The notes under the pieces are model-generated. The model ran no database searches. It was given only the letters and a program-made list of their open reading frames with translations, and had not been told where the DNA came from. Shown here in pieces: positions 12,118 through 23,570 of a stretch of 64,000 nt of DNA. Source of the stretch: Euptelea pleiosperma (Eukaryota > Streptophyta > Magnoliopsida > Ranunculales > Eupteleaceae); NCBI GenBank assembly GCA_035048495.1, contig CM068551.1:18912248-18976247 (forward strand). Reading direction: 5' to 3'. A program made the translations under genes and the position numbers. Numbering within the stretch: the first letter of the stretch is position 1; each line of letters begins with the position of its first letter.

Positions 12118-14091
12118 ATGGTTAGACAAAGAGACCCATTTTGAGAGTATGGTGAGGACTTGAAGGGGCGATTTCGTTGCAACTTTTGTAAAAAAGACTA
12201 TCCAGGAGGTGTAGCACGTTTGAAATCCCATTTGTCACGTAAACAAGGGCGGGATGTGGCGGTTTATCCTACAGTGCCGGATGATGTTCAAGCTGCTGCC
12301 CTTTGTGCTATTATGGAAAATGACATTTCTAATAAGAGAAGTAAGACCGAATCGTCTTCTACAATGGGAGGTGGAGTCGGTTCATCTATTAACTCAAGTA
12401 AATCACTTCAGGGATCTACTTTACGCCAAGCTACTTTACCACCATTGTGTAACAAGAAAAAAGTTTTGGTAGACAAATCCGTTTCCAATTTCTTCTATAT
12501 GAATAACATTTCATTTAATGTTATTAAGTCACCATCTTTTATGGAAATGATTAATTCTGTTGGTGAGTTTGGAGTTGGTTATACCTTGCCAAGTTATTCA
12601 ACTCTTCGCTCAAAGTTGGTGACGGATGGTAGAGAAGATGTAGTTGCTTATTCACTAAAGGGAGCTGTCTTTTTGAGATCATTCAATAGGTCTGGTGAAA
12701 GAAAAACGGGTTTACTTCTTAGAGATGTTCTCTCTACGATTATTGATGAAATTGGGCCAAAGTATGTGGTGCAGCTTGTAACTGACAATGCTTCAAATTA
12801 TGAAAATGCTGATGATTTGATTATAGAAAGCTATCCTCATATCTACAAAACAAAATGTGCAGCCCATGGAGTCCAATTGATTTTGAAAGATATTTATGAG
12901 GATGTTGAGTGGATAAAAAGTATTTTTGATGATGCAAAGATGGTAGTTGATTACATGTATAAACACGCTGTGGTTTTAGCATTATTGAGGAAGCACACTG
13001 ATGGAAAGGAATTAAGAAGGCACTTCAAGACCAGATTTGCTTCACACTTTATAATGCTTCAATCTGTTCTCAAAGTTGAAGATAAGTTAAGATTGCTGGT
13101 TGCATCCCCTGAATGGAGAGGCCTAAATTATAGTAATAGATCGCCAGCAACAGAGGTGACTGAAAAAATTCAAAGTGTATTCTTTTGGAAGGAGGGAAGT
13201 GAGGCGATATCAACTTTGGAGCCTCTTGTTAGAGTGTTGCGTTTGGTTGATGGTGAGGGGTCAACCGCAGGGTATTTATACGAGGCGATGGAAAAGGCAA
13301 GGACAACACTCGAGCATCGACATGTTAGTGAACCATCGAAGTACACGAAAATTTTGTCACTATTTAACTCAAGAAGGGATGTGAATATAATTCACAAGGT
13401 TCATGCAGTTGCTGCTTATCTTAACCCACCTTTAATGTATGATGGGAAGATCAGATATGGAAATCCTAAAGTCAAAGAAGGTCTTTTATATAAACGGATA
13501 AATACTTCAAATCTACGGAGGAAAATAATGCATTTGGTGCTCAATTGATGACTTACAATGCCAAAAGTTCAGATCTCTTTAACAAGCTTTCTGTACCTCA
13601 GATGAGAACTTTTCATCCTCGTAAGTTTTATATACAAGTTGCTTTTTAATTTTTATTATGTAATACATAAAACATGTGGTATAACATTTTCATTACATGT
13701 AGGGATATGGTGGGAAGCCAATGGTGATAGTATTCCTTTAGTACAAAAGGTTGCTATCCGTATTTTGAGTCAACCATGCAGTTCTTCGGCATGTGAAGGA
13801 AACTGGAGTGCATTTGAAGCAGTGCAAACAAAGAAGAGGAACAAATTGTCATCAGAGATGTTGGAGAACTTGGTTTACATACGTATGAATACAAAGATGA
13901 TGGTCAATGATGATGATCTTGAGAAAAGAGATAAGGAACCAATTGATCTTGAGAAGCTTGGAGAATTTCCTGAAGACAATGATGATGATCTTGCGGAATT
14001 TGATAGTGATGAAGATTATAATCAGGATACAAATCATGATAGTGCATGGCTTGACAACCTTGTGCTTGGCAACAAGTCCATTTCTTCATAA
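12118..14091 (+). pseudogene. hAT transposase (BED finger, DUF659, hAT dimerisation), disabled
   Basis: The natural start is probably ATG 12118 (MVRQRDPF), but codon 9 is TGA (12142-12144) where the family has Trp, so the open frame restarts at 12160. Numbering from there, C7-x2-C10 and H24 belong to a BED zinc finger; the expected last ligand near residue 36 is Tyr. DUF659-like sequence follows (NNISFNVIKSPSF at about 115), and the second catalytic Asp lies in TDNASNY (208-214). The block holding the first catalytic Asp (family motif SDGWTD, between about residues 155 and 165) is absent, an apparent in-frame loss of about 45 residues. A frameshift near 13496-13502 breaks the C-terminus. An 82-bp GT-AG intron fits 13621-13702, and the last exon carries the hAT dimerisation block SSSACEGNWSAF and an acidic tail. 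No active transposase is expected. Confidence 0.88.
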
Positions 14092-14138
14092 CTTTCTAAC
14101 AACACCATTTGATTTCAAGACTTAAGTTTGTTTAGTGG

Positions 14139-14360
14139 TTTTGAACTATTTTGGATTTTATGAATTATGATATTTTGTGGGATGGACATGAATTATTTTC
14201 ATCGGTTGATTATATTTGAATACTTAGTTATTTGTTTGATGATTGTGTTAATTAGATTTTGTTTAATTCCCCAAATAACTATGAATTATTATATTTTGTG
14301 GGATGGACATGAACTATTTTCATAGGTTGATTATACTTAGATACTTAGTATTTTGGTTTA
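14139..14360. repeat. direct repeat in the hAT 3' flank
   Basis: A unit of about 75 bp containing ATTTTGTGGGATGGACATGA occurs at about 14158-14232 and again at 14281-14352, separated by unrelated AT-rich sequence. It lies between the transposase stop and the right inverted repeat. Confidence 0.65.
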
Positions 14361-14828
14361 ATGAACTATTTTCAAGACTTAGTTTCTTTAACCACTCTTA
14401 TGATTAATATTTTTTTTTTTTTTAAAATTAGGTTTCTTTAATGTGGCAATCGATGAAGAAAGACGACAGCCAAAAGTGAAGCAACAATTTGCATTGCTGA
14501 CTACTTCAAGAAGGGATATGCATTTTAAGGTATGTTTTATTGTCCGTTTTTAATTGTCATATCCAATGTGTATATACATATCTCTACCTTTCTAGTTGCA
14601 TATACAATTATTTTACACACTTTTATATTTTGGAGACGAATTTTTAACATCGAATTTTTGGATAATAACCGAATTAACCACGAATGAATGCAAGTGCGAA
14701 TTTTTGCCGTTCCTCGTATTTTTGACCAAATTTTTCATAACGAACTTTTAGCCCATAGCCGAATTATACTCGAACTTTTTCATTCTCGAACTTTTGCCGT
14801 ATCCGAACTTGGCAACTAGGGTCAGTAC

Positions 14829-16275
14829 CTATCAAAACCGACATTGAGATTCAACTCCCTGTAGATGGGCTTTACCCCATAAAGAGTTTGGTGGCATCCA
14901 TTTTAACAATCGCAAATATGGATGGACAGCCATTCTAGGTTAAATCTCAAGCCTCAATGCGAAATCTTAGCACCTCGCCCCACAGCAAAAAATTTCTAAA
15001 GCCATGAAGTCATTACCCAACCTAAGAAACAAGAGATTGTCTATATACGAACTAGGCTCTTTCAATAATTTAAACCACACTTTCATTGTAAGAGAAATGT
15101 CCCACTGTCTTTCTTTCTTCACTCACTCCAGTTCCTCATGCTTGACTGCTTGCTTGCTTGTTTACTTAGAACTTAGAAGAGAGCCATCCCCATCAAGAGA
15201 GAAACAAGGAGAAGACTAACCCTTCACTCTATTTTCTTTGCCTTTTGAACTGTATGTGAAAATCAAAGGAGGGCAGCATACCATCAATTGTTCAAGCACG
15301 GCAACACGAACGATAGTTTCATGGATATTGAGCTATGGGTAATTGGGTATGCTAATTCGTCACTTTTATGACGTAATCAGCTTGGTCGATCTATATTTTT
15401 TCTTTTGCCAACTGTGTGTGAATCAAAATATAATGTAAAGTGCAACCACGAAAAGTAAAACTATATTCCATTGAAATATTGAATCTAGTCTAGAAATAGA
15501 AAGTAAGTTCCGTGCCATAATTAGTGATTCACGTACAATTAGGTGTCCAACTATTCACACAGCCCTTGGTGTAGCGAAACACAGCATCAGATGGCCACTT
15601 CTGCTCCTATAAAGATACCCCAAGCCTGGTAGGCCTGGTTCATCTAGATAAAGTTGAATTTATCATAAAATACAAAAGCGAATTGGATAACACGAGAAAC
15701 ACAAAACAATTTAAAAATAATAAGAAAGAAAAAAGAAAAAACTTGGATACTTATCAAGCAGTAGGAATCATAAGTGTGGTCACAGATGTAATTACAAAAC
15801 TATTCTGGAATATGTAAATGATAGCCAAAACAGCTTTGTCCCTAAACCATCTTCATAAAGATCAGACCACGTGTAATAAAACAGAGTCCACAGAAACTCC
15901 GAAACAGTTCCTTCCACAGTTTTGGGGCTACTAATCATCTTGCAGTTGCAATCTCATTCCAGAAACACACAGGCATATTTGCTAACTGAAGAATCACTAA
16001 AAAAACACTGCATCTAACATCATCAAAACAACTACTAAAAAATAATATAATTTTCTTCATAGTTCAGAAAGTGAACACAAGCCATTTCAGAATAAGCAAT
16101 TTAATCATTACCCAGAACAGATTTTCGGAAAGTGAACACAACCCATTTCATAGTTGAATATAAAAAAAAGTGAAGAGAAGCTATTTAAACAGTACATGGA
16201 GCAGAATTTTATTAGTCGAATTCAGGGAATTACTGACAACCATTTCAGAAGAAGTAATTCAATTCACACCCATAG
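14829..16275. other. non-coding stretch, possibly PP1 intron 1
   Basis: No coding fragment, terminal repeat or RNA gene is recognised. If the PP1 exon at 17091-17265 belongs to a working gene, this is part of its first intron. AT-rich with several homopolymer runs. Confidence 0.4.
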
Positions 16276-16285
16276 TTGATTTTTC

Positions 16286-16977
16286 GGAAAATTGCAGAAA
16301 AGAAAATAAACTTTAATTTATTTACAAAAAAGAATACAACTTTTCGCAAATCCCAAAAAAGAAAACGAAACGCCCTTTCAAAGGGCGTTTCGTCTGCTGT
16401 CAGTCCAATCAGTCTTCGACTGACTAACGAATGACTGATGGCTGACACGTCTGACAAACGCCCTTTTAAAGGGCGTTTATTCTTGAGAAATTTTAAAAAA
16501 ACATCCCATAATTCCTCAACTTCTAAACCAATCTACGAATATGGGAATGATCTGAATTTTTGTGAGGATGATCTCCTCACCGTAGAGATCATCCTCACCA
16601 AAAATCAGCCATTGATTCATCTTCTGGGTACGCCAGAATGGGCGTAAAATTTGGGGTATCAAAAAACGCCCTTTAAAAGGGCGTTTGTCAGTAAAAAACG
16701 CCCTTTAAAAGGGCGTTTTCTACTGACACACGCCCTTTAAAATAACGTCTGTCAGATGTCGGACCGACACTGACAGACGTTTTTCAAAAAGGCGTTTATT
16801 ACCGAAAAACGCCCTTTTAAAGAACGTTTTTCAGAAAAAACGCCCTTTTAAAGAATTTTTTTTAATTCATGAAACGCCCTTTTAAAGAGCGTTTCGTTTT
16901 CTTTTTTGGGATTTGCGAAAACTTGTATTCTTTTTTGTAAATGAATTAAAGTTGGTTTTCTTTTATGCAATTTTCCC
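16286..16977. mobile_element. foldback element built of short palindromes (692 bp)
   Basis: The outer arms (about 16286-16395 and 16860-16977) are inverted copies of each other, with ends GGAAAATTGC and GCAATTTTCC. They are flanked by the 10-bp direct repeat TTGATTTTTC (16276-16285 and 16978-16987). The interior is a run of perfect or near-perfect palindromes made of AAACGCCCTTT joined to its complement (near 16370, 16456, 16665 and 16697; half-broken ones near 16806, 16836 and 16872). There are also hairpins: GTGAGGATGATCTC (16562-16575) pairs with 16585-16598, and CTGTCAG pairs with CTGACAG near 16750-16780. Flank length suggests a Mutator-like or foldback class. It lies in the putative first intron of the PP1 gene. 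Confidence 0.78.
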
Positions 16978-17090
16978 TTGATTTTTCTTAATCCAACTCA
17001 AAAATTGAAACAACCCCATTTGAGAATAAACGATTTAACCCATATCCAGAACAGAAATTCATCAAATGAAATGTGAGGATTCATAATTAC

Positions 17091-17265
17091 CACAAATTTT
17101 AATGGGGGCTTCAAGCTCCAATAAATTGGGCTGCTGCATGAAAATGTCCTTGGACACAAGACAAAGCTGCCGGATCTCCGCCTCCGAGAGCTGCACCTGC
17201 TTCCCTGGTCTGCCTCGTACTTCCAGAAGCCGACCGATTATACCATCCAGAACAGATGGGTCCAT
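17091..17265 (-). CDS. PP1 catalytic subunit (TOPP type), first coding exon only
   Basis: The exon encodes 58 codons plus one base: [18 protein letters not shown], then [14 protein letters not shown] and [13 protein letters not shown]. This is the conserved N-terminus of plant type-one Ser/Thr phosphatase, which continues in the family with the metal-binding DIHGQ motif. The exon stops exactly at the known exon-1 boundary with a GT donor (GTAATTATG, minus strand 17090-17082). No stop or frameshift is present. PP1 is a metal-dependent phosphatase of nucleus and cytoplasm that works with regulatory subunits. The catalytic exons are not seen between 1 and 17090, so either intron 1 exceeds 17 kb and the gene runs off the left edge, or this is an isolated exon left by rearrangement. 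Confidence 0.85.
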
Positions 17266-17720
17266 CTCCTCTTAGTTCCCCAGAAACCCGATTAAAAAAA
17301 AAACTCCTTTGCTCTGGTTCTTCTTTTGTTCCAGCTGTCTTAAATGGCTTGGAGATGAGAAATCTTTATCTTTACTTTATCTTTGGGTGGCTTGGCTTTT
17401 CTTCCTCTCTGTGAGACGAAGAGCTTTCGAAACATTCCTTACTCACGATCGCTGATATAAAGAAAGAAAGAGTAGAGATTCCTTTCAGCACAAGAGAGCG
17501 ACCGATTGATTGTAAGAGAGAGAAAGAATATTTTGTTTGCGACTTTAAAGCCTTAGAGAGAGAGAGAAGAAGGGATGGGAGTGAAGTTGCTGACCGAGAG
17601 AGAAGAGAGGATGAAAAGAAGGTATGGGTGCGAAGTTGCTGACCTATAGAGAGAGAGGAGAGAGCTCAGGGCCTCAGGCTAGTGCGCAGTGCGCACCCAA
17701 CAGGTGGTGCCGCCGCCGGT
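17266..17720 (-). promoter_or_regulatory. 5' leader and promoter region of the PP1 gene
   Basis: On the minus strand this lies just upstream of the PP1 start. It is rich in CT/GA tracts (17455-17675), common in plant 5' leaders. No TATA box can be assigned with confidence. Confidence 0.45.
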
Positions 17721-18616
17721 GACTCACTTCAAAGTTCAAACCTTGAAAACGGGGATCGGCAACCTTACCACCACCTGCTTTATGAGGAACTGCATCAAGA
17801 ATGGCCTAAGTCTAAATTAGTAAACGCACTTCGAAATTAACAAATTGGCGATTTTGGGAATGGGTTTTCTGGAGTGGCGACACTCTAAAACTTTTCACTA
17901 CAGTGGCGCACTGGTCAAACCCGGGTCGGATCTATGTAGATCTTTTGATGATCTGGATCCCACTTTTTTACCTAACGATCGAATCAGAATCCAAACCAAA
18001 TATTGTTTTATGGGTCGGATCCACTGCAAAATGCTAATTTATGATAAGGATCCAGCGCCTAAACTAGAATCTGACCCGATTTGACTACCTAAATCCAAGA
18101 TCTGAAGAAACCTGAACTCGACTTTGGTCAACTTATTTGGATTGGTATTATCTGATCCGTAGCCCGCGCTTTTTGGCACCATTTTTGTTACTCACCGCTG
18201 TCATCTGGGCCCATTGACCACCAAAAATCACGAAGATTGATCATCTCTAGCCATAGATTTTAATAATTTTTAAGGCAAAAATAGATGCTAGCTTACGCCA
18301 AAAGTGCGAGCTAGACCTTGTTACATCGTGACCCTTATAACCCACCCGTTTCATGCCTAGCACCAACTCAGCATCAACCATGTAGCAAGTTTCAATCCTA
18401 AAGAAGTCCGCCACGTGGCAAGAAGAGACATGCTTGTTTTGCCTGAAATTTTTAATCCTTCCAATTAGGGAAAAGTTGTATGTCCAAACTCTCGACCTGT
18501 CTATCCTTCCGATGGCACACTATTTGGGCCCACTAACCCATGGATTTTTGTCCTACTCTTAGTGAATTTCAAATCCAACGGCTAGAATCACTCCATTAAA
18601 AATGCCCAAATCCAAT
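17721..18616. other. no gene seen; decayed repeat-like sequence
   Basis: Contains GACCCGAT-type and CCACGTGGCA (about 18411) motifs shared with the family-X MITEs nearby, but no ends can be set. No coding fragment is recognised. Confidence 0.4.
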
Positions 18617-19022
18617 GAGTAAAACTCGTGTCACGAGATGTTGTGATGGAACACGGTCACAGCACTCAATACGAGCCACGTGGCACACTATCAGAGATCT
18701 TTGACCGTATGGATGTTTGACCAGTCCCTCGGTGGACCTACAAACCAAAATCAGCCTGATTAGTGATTTACAATCTTTGGATTTATGCACCCAAATAACG
18801 CTCAATAATGCTCAAATTTCTACCGTTAAAATCAACCCATGAAAATAACTTCAATAGAATCAGTTAGAAATCACTAATCAAGCTGATTTTTTGTGTACCA
18901 GTCCACCGAAGGACTGCCCAAAACATCCATACAGTCATTGTCCTCTAATAGTATACCACGCGGCTCGTATTGAGTGCTGTGACCGTGTTCCGTCACAACA
19001 TCTTGTGACACAAGTTTTACTC
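18617..19022. mobile_element. family X MITE, long inverted repeat (406 bp)
   Basis: Starts GAGTAAAACTCGTGTCAC and ends with the near-complement GTGACACAAGTTTTACTC. The whole element folds on itself; each arm carries a CACGTGGC-type site and the block CTGATTAGTGATTT. Other copies in this window have about 9-bp target duplications, which points to a Mutator-like source; here the flanks no longer match. Confidence 0.8.
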
Positions 19023-19088
19023 AGCTTTTTGGTGTGTAAATCCACCAAGGAGTGGGCCAAACCATAGTTCAATGTACCTTGGGAAAAG

Positions 19089-19260
19089 GAGAATTTTTTT
19101 GAAGCCGCTTGATTTTTGAAGCGGCGAGCATGCGCCAATGATCGCGCGCTACATATACCTGGGATTACTTTTGAAAAGTTTTTTTAACACTAAATCCTAA
19201 ATCCCAGGTATATGTGGCGCGTGATCATTGAGCACATGATCCCGCTTCAAAAAAATTCTC
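19089..19260. mobile_element. family Y MITE (172 bp)
   Basis: Ends GAGAATTTTTTTGAAGC and GCTTCAAAAAAATTCTC. The interior is an inverted repeat holding ATATACCTGGGATT and its complement. Flanks TGGGAAAAG and TGGAAAAGG resemble a worn 9-bp duplication. Confidence 0.75.
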
Positions 19261-19327
19261 TGGAAAAGGGACACGTGGCACTTTGGAAGAGACAAACATC
19301 AACGTGGATAATTTTAAAAATAAAAAT

Positions 19328-19703
19328 GAGTAAAACCCTGTCACAAGATGATGTGACTAAAGCAGGTCACAATACAAAATACGAGCCACGTGGCACACCG
19401 TACGGATGTTTGGCCAGTCCCTGGGTGACCTGGAAACCAAAAATCAGCCTGATTAGTGATTTACAACCTTTGGATCTTTACACCCAAATAATGCTCAAAT
19501 TCCTACGGTTAAAATCAATCCATGAAAATAACTTCAATCCAACGCTTAGAAATCACTGATCAAGCTGATTATTGGTTTGCAGATCCACCAAGGGACTGGC
19601 TAAACATCCATACGGTCATCTCCCTCTAATAGTGTGCCACGTGGCTCGCATTGTGGGTTGCGACCGGCCTCAGTCACAACATCTTGTGACAGAAGTTTTA
19701 CTC
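19328..19703. mobile_element. family X MITE (376 bp)
   Basis: GAGTAAAACCCTGTCAC at the left, with GTGACAGAAGTTTTACTC at the right. Flanked by AATAAAAAT and AAAAAAAAT (8 of 9 bases match). Each arm has GCCACGTGGC (about 19385 and 19640). Confidence 0.8.
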
Positions 19704-20516
19704 AAAAAAAATTCCCCCATTAGTAGTGGAAAAGTACAATGGTGCGGATTAGACATGATGTGAGCACCATCATGGAAAGTACAGATGGTTGTCTATCAAA
19801 AGGATGGTCCGGATTTGCCGCATCAGTCCCCCTTTGGCATGGAAAACCCTTTGCACAATATTGGTTCGGATCAGGTCTTGATTCCCATCTATTCAAATCT
19901 TATTGGGTCTGTATTGTGTAGGTCTATTATTGGATCAACTCTGATCCCATCCTAATCCAAGCGCATCCCTATCCCACCAATGACGTCAATACCCCTCCAC
20001 CCAAAAATATAAAATTGAGATTTTGGGGGAACTTGTACAATTTCTCTTTATTAAATTTCATAATTGTCCATGCCAATTTGTTTTTCTTTAATAATCAAGG
20101 ATTACGTTATATACAAACCGGCATGAAAGACAACAGCACCCTGTGATTCCGTATGGATAACGTTGGCGGGGAATTTCTGTGTGCTGTTATCGGGTAGCGC
20201 CGATCGATGAATGGTGCACCCAAAACCCTCTTCCGAAATTATCAGTGATCCGTTGACAAAGAAACGGGATCGTGGTTGAATTAAAATTATGTGCTTCATT
20301 TTTATTGATTTATCCCTCGAAGGGTATAGTGATTTGGTTCAATTTTCAACTCGCAAGTTGCCTTCTCATCATTTTGTAATGGATTCGATGTGAAATAAAT
20401 AAGCTTGCAAGTGCGACAAAGACGTGCATGCACACCACACCATGTATAAATAAACTACACCTTCACACATTTTGTGTCTCAACATCATGTTACACAATGA
20501 CATGTTCATAAATCTA
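19704..20516. other. no gene recognised
   Basis: Short frames here are unsupported. The stretch at 20100-20300 is GC-richer than its surroundings but matches nothing I know. Confidence 0.4.
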
Positions 20517-20696
20517 GAGAAAATTTTTGAAGCAGTGGATTTTTGAAGCGGCGAAGCAGTGGCTAATCACATTGCACCACAATCCGCTGTTCGAAAGTAA
20601 TTCTGGGTTTGTTTAAAAGCACCAGCCGATTGTGGCTCGGTGTGATTGGCCATTTTTTGCCCGCTTCAAAAAATCTGCTGCTTCAAAATAATTCTC
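20517..20696. mobile_element. family Y MITE (180 bp) with 9-bp target duplication
   Basis: Ends GAGAAAATTTTTGAAGC and GCTTCAAAATAATTCTC. Flanks are ATAAATCTA (20508-20516) and ACAAATCTA (20697-20705), 8 of 9 identical. A 9-bp duplication is typical of Mutator-like elements. Confidence 0.82.
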
Positions 20697-20860
20697 ACAA
20701 ATCTAGGCCAACCCAATTTTTAGGCCGCTCATTGATGAGCCATGGACCAAAAGTTACAAAGAGCAAACCCTCTACTGCAGGTCCATCTTTACATCACATC
20801 ACACTCTTCTCTATGTATTTCAACTAGGGAGTGCATATTTGCACATCCTATTTCCTGTCG

Positions 20861-21306
20861 GGGCACACTCCAAAAAGAAAAATCTTTTTTTAAGATGAGT
20901 AAAACTTGGCTGACCGGCAACCACCTAGCTACAAGATACGTCATGTGGCACATTTTTAGGGGGCACTGACCATATAGTTGTTTGGCCAATTCCTAGTTGG
21001 ACCTGCAAACCATAAATCAACCGGGTAAGTGATTTCAAACCTTTCTATCTTGTACCCCAAATAATGATCGGTAATGCTCAAATTTCTATGGTTAAAATCA
21101 ACCCATGAAAATGACTCCAATCCGATGCTTAGAAATCACTAATCAGGTTGATTTTTGGTTTGTAGGTTCACCTAGGGATTGGCCAAATATCCATGTGGTC
21201 GGTCGGTGTCCTTTAAAATGTGCCGAGTGGCTCATATTGTGGGCAGTCGCTGGTCAGCCAAGCTTTATTCGGCTTAGAGAGAGATTTCTCTTTTTGGGGT
21301 GTGCCC
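20861..21306. mobile_element. family X MITE with extended outer arms (446 bp)
   Basis: The usual GAGTAAAACTTGGCTGACC end lies at 20897 and its partner at about 21252-21270. The inverted repeat continues outward to GGGCACACTCCAAAAAG (20861) and its complement ending at 21306, so this copy either has longer ends or sits inside another inverted repeat. Confidence 0.65.
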
Positions 21307-21624
21307 TACCCAAGAGTCCGCTATGACCGGAAATGGGGCGTTGGAACATGCACTCCCTTCAACTATTATAACACACAATACCCTTTTACGTTCAGCACTA
21401 TTTTTTTTGCCATGTCTTTTCCAAAAACACTTCCAATCAGTATGGTAATTACAATCCAAGCCGAACATAGGGACGTTTTCGTTGTGCGTGTATGGCAATC
21501 ATTCACCTACTAGCGGCGGTATGTGAAAATAGACAGGAATTTTCTTTTAAAAGTCGTGAAAATGCCAAAACTTGTACTGAAAACATCACTTTTTGTTTTT
21601 GGAGGGCAAGTGGTTCTAATCGTT

Positions 21625-21795
21625 GGGCTGGTCAATTCCTAGGCCGGCTAGGCCGGCAAGGCTAAAGGGTACATCTATCAAGGGACAGTAGGCAGTTGGG
21701 GACATCTGCATTGACAAGGGATTGAACCCGTGAGGTTCCGTTTACGGGGTGAACGCCTCACCACCCAACTAAGAGGAACTAGTACTGTCTAGCGA
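21625..21795 (-). mobile_element. tRNA-derived SINE
   Basis: On the minus strand a box-A-like TAGTTGGGTGGTGAGG (about 21771-21756) is followed by a perfect box B, GGGTTCAATCCC (21729-21718). This is the internal RNA polymerase III promoter. The flanking arms do not pair into an acceptor stem, so it is a SINE rather than a tRNA gene. The body continues to about 21625 with a GCCGGCCTAG repeat; no A-tail or duplication is clear. Confidence 0.7.
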
Positions 21796-21927
21796 CAAAT
21801 CATAATCTTGTATAAAAATTACAAAAACACTAATCCATATATCACACTACAATGATACAATCACAATGTCAAATGAAATATATACAGAAACGAACTAGCA
21901 AACTCGACCTTAATCGGGGTTGCTGTG

Positions 21928-22078
21928 GAGAAAATTTCTGAAGCAGCGGATTTTTGAAGGAGTGGCCAATCACATGGCACCACAATCCACTCTTCAAAAG
22001 CATTTCTTGGTTTGTTCAAAAAGCATCATCGGATTGTTGCGCTTTGTGCTTGGCCACTGCTTCAAAAAAAATTTTGTT
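21928..22078. mobile_element. family Y MITE, worn
   Basis: Left end GAGAAAATTTCTGAAGC; the right end CTTCAAAAAAAATTTTG is degraded. Flanks GTTGCTGTG and GTTGCGTGTG suggest the original duplication. Confidence 0.65.
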
Positions 22079-22088
22079 GTTGCGTGTG

Positions 22089-23565
22089 GCACAAACTGTA
22101 AGTCGGCGATGTTAGTTCCATAATTAGTTAATAACAATGCAGCAATGAGTAGACACCTTTTCTATTAGAAAAAAAAAGAGTAACACCAATTAAACAAAAA
22201 ATTGCTATACGTTCATCTTGCATTTCTTTTCTTACAAAATAAATTGATCTTTGCACATATGGAATTCTCGGGAGGCTTTTGTTGCATCTTGGCAGCATTG
22301 CGAGAACCCAATCCATAACACAGTTATTCACCTAGATAGAAAAATGGGCCTTTTGGTGGAAGCATATTGTGGGTACATAAAATGGTAAATATTGATGTAT
22401 TGGAACTTATACACCATGAAGCACTAGATCATTCCTCCCCAAATCCCTACAGACCCTTTCAGATAGACACATGGCGGAGAGTACTATTAAAAGAAGAATG
22501 TGTCGAAGGAGAGGGGTTCCTTTTGGGGAGGTGGAAGCATCGAGGTCGCACAAAGAGGAGCCATAGAGAGAGAGAGAGAGAGGCTGCCAAGTGAAGCTTC
22601 TGTTGCTCTATAACTTGTGATTTGATAATGAAATATTGGCCATTGATTGGCTTTTTCCCATGGATGTAATCGCACGGCAAGAGGCCGAAGGCAAACCACG
22701 TAAGATTTGTATCATTTCTTTTATTTGTGCCATTTCTTTTATTTGTGTCATTTCTTTTATCTCTTAACTATCACTAACTTGCTGTTTGTTCCATGATCTT
22801 TGTGATGGGTTGATCGAGGAATATCGGATGGCAATCTCGATTTTATCCCCCATACATATTCCTTGTCCCTTATTCTACAAGCCAAACAATGAAGCGCTTA
22901 TCCTAAATCACATAAAACTATGATAGAGCTACTCATGCAATCAATATCACCTTAAAGGTATATTTTCTTTTTATCTCGTGGAAAAAATTTATCATGAACT
23001 AAACAAAGTACACAAGCTCAAAAGGAAAGGATCCCAAATACAACCTCTAGATATCCCGCTCCAGACTCACTTCTACCTACCTCTCTCTTAATGGTCATTA
23101 ATGACCAAAAACCAACATGATGTCTCTTGTCGAAACAATGCATACCATTCAACATTTGATCAAGTAATCATTTACAAAGGCTTTAATGCAAAGGAGGCCA
23201 TTAACTCCCTTGTCGACCGACTGAAACTCTATTCTCAAGCAATGTTGTCGCACAGACAACGTTGGAAATTGACAATGATTTGATGGTTCGATCACAATTT
23301 GCAAACCTTTCAAAAAAAAATCATAGTTTGCAAACATATTTCCACATTGTATCTCCCTCCTCTGGATCATCTTTGAAGGTCTCGTTTTACTCATTCGACT
23401 CCATTCTTCTCTTCCCCTCCTTTCGGTCCTTACCCACAAAGTTTACTTCTTTTTTGTCACCACCACTCTCCTAAGTTCTCCTTCTACATTTTACACTTCT
23501 TTGCAAATTAATTTTTTATATATGCATAAAATACGCACTTCGTCTAGATCTTACACGTGCCTTTA
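22089..23565. other. no gene recognised; 20-bp tandem repeat
   Basis: At about 22711-22760 the unit CATTTCTTTTATTTGTGTC occurs about 2.5 times. A GA microsatellite lies at 22564-22583. No supported coding region or element end is seen. Confidence 0.45.
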
Positions 23566-23570
23566 GTACT

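Larger units (their letters stand above)
10594..14820 (+). mobile_element. full-length hAT transposon (4.2 kb)
   Basis: Terminal inverted repeats CCTAGTTGCCAAGTTCG (10594) and its complement ending at 14820 are perfect over 17 bp. They are flanked by identical 8-bp target duplications GTCAGTAC (10586-10593 and 14821-14828). Inside is a plus-strand BED/DUF659/dimerisation-type transposase gene (12118-14091). Subterminal regions carry repeated AATTCG and CGAATTTTTGCC motifs, likely transposase-binding sites. Perfect ends and duplications suggest a fairly recent insertion, yet the transposase is broken, so this copy probably moved with help from another. Confidence 0.93.

Noticed and set aside
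13852..14089. minus-strand frames opposite the hAT C-terminus
   Set aside because: They arise from the GAT-rich acidic tail of the transposase read in antisense.
16360..16890. CRISPR-like or operator-like palindromes
   Set aside because: They sit within a flanked inverted-repeat transposon and vary in spacing.
21711..21785. possible tRNA gene
   Set aside because: Boxes A and B are present but no acceptor or anticodon stem pairs; it fits a SINE head instead.
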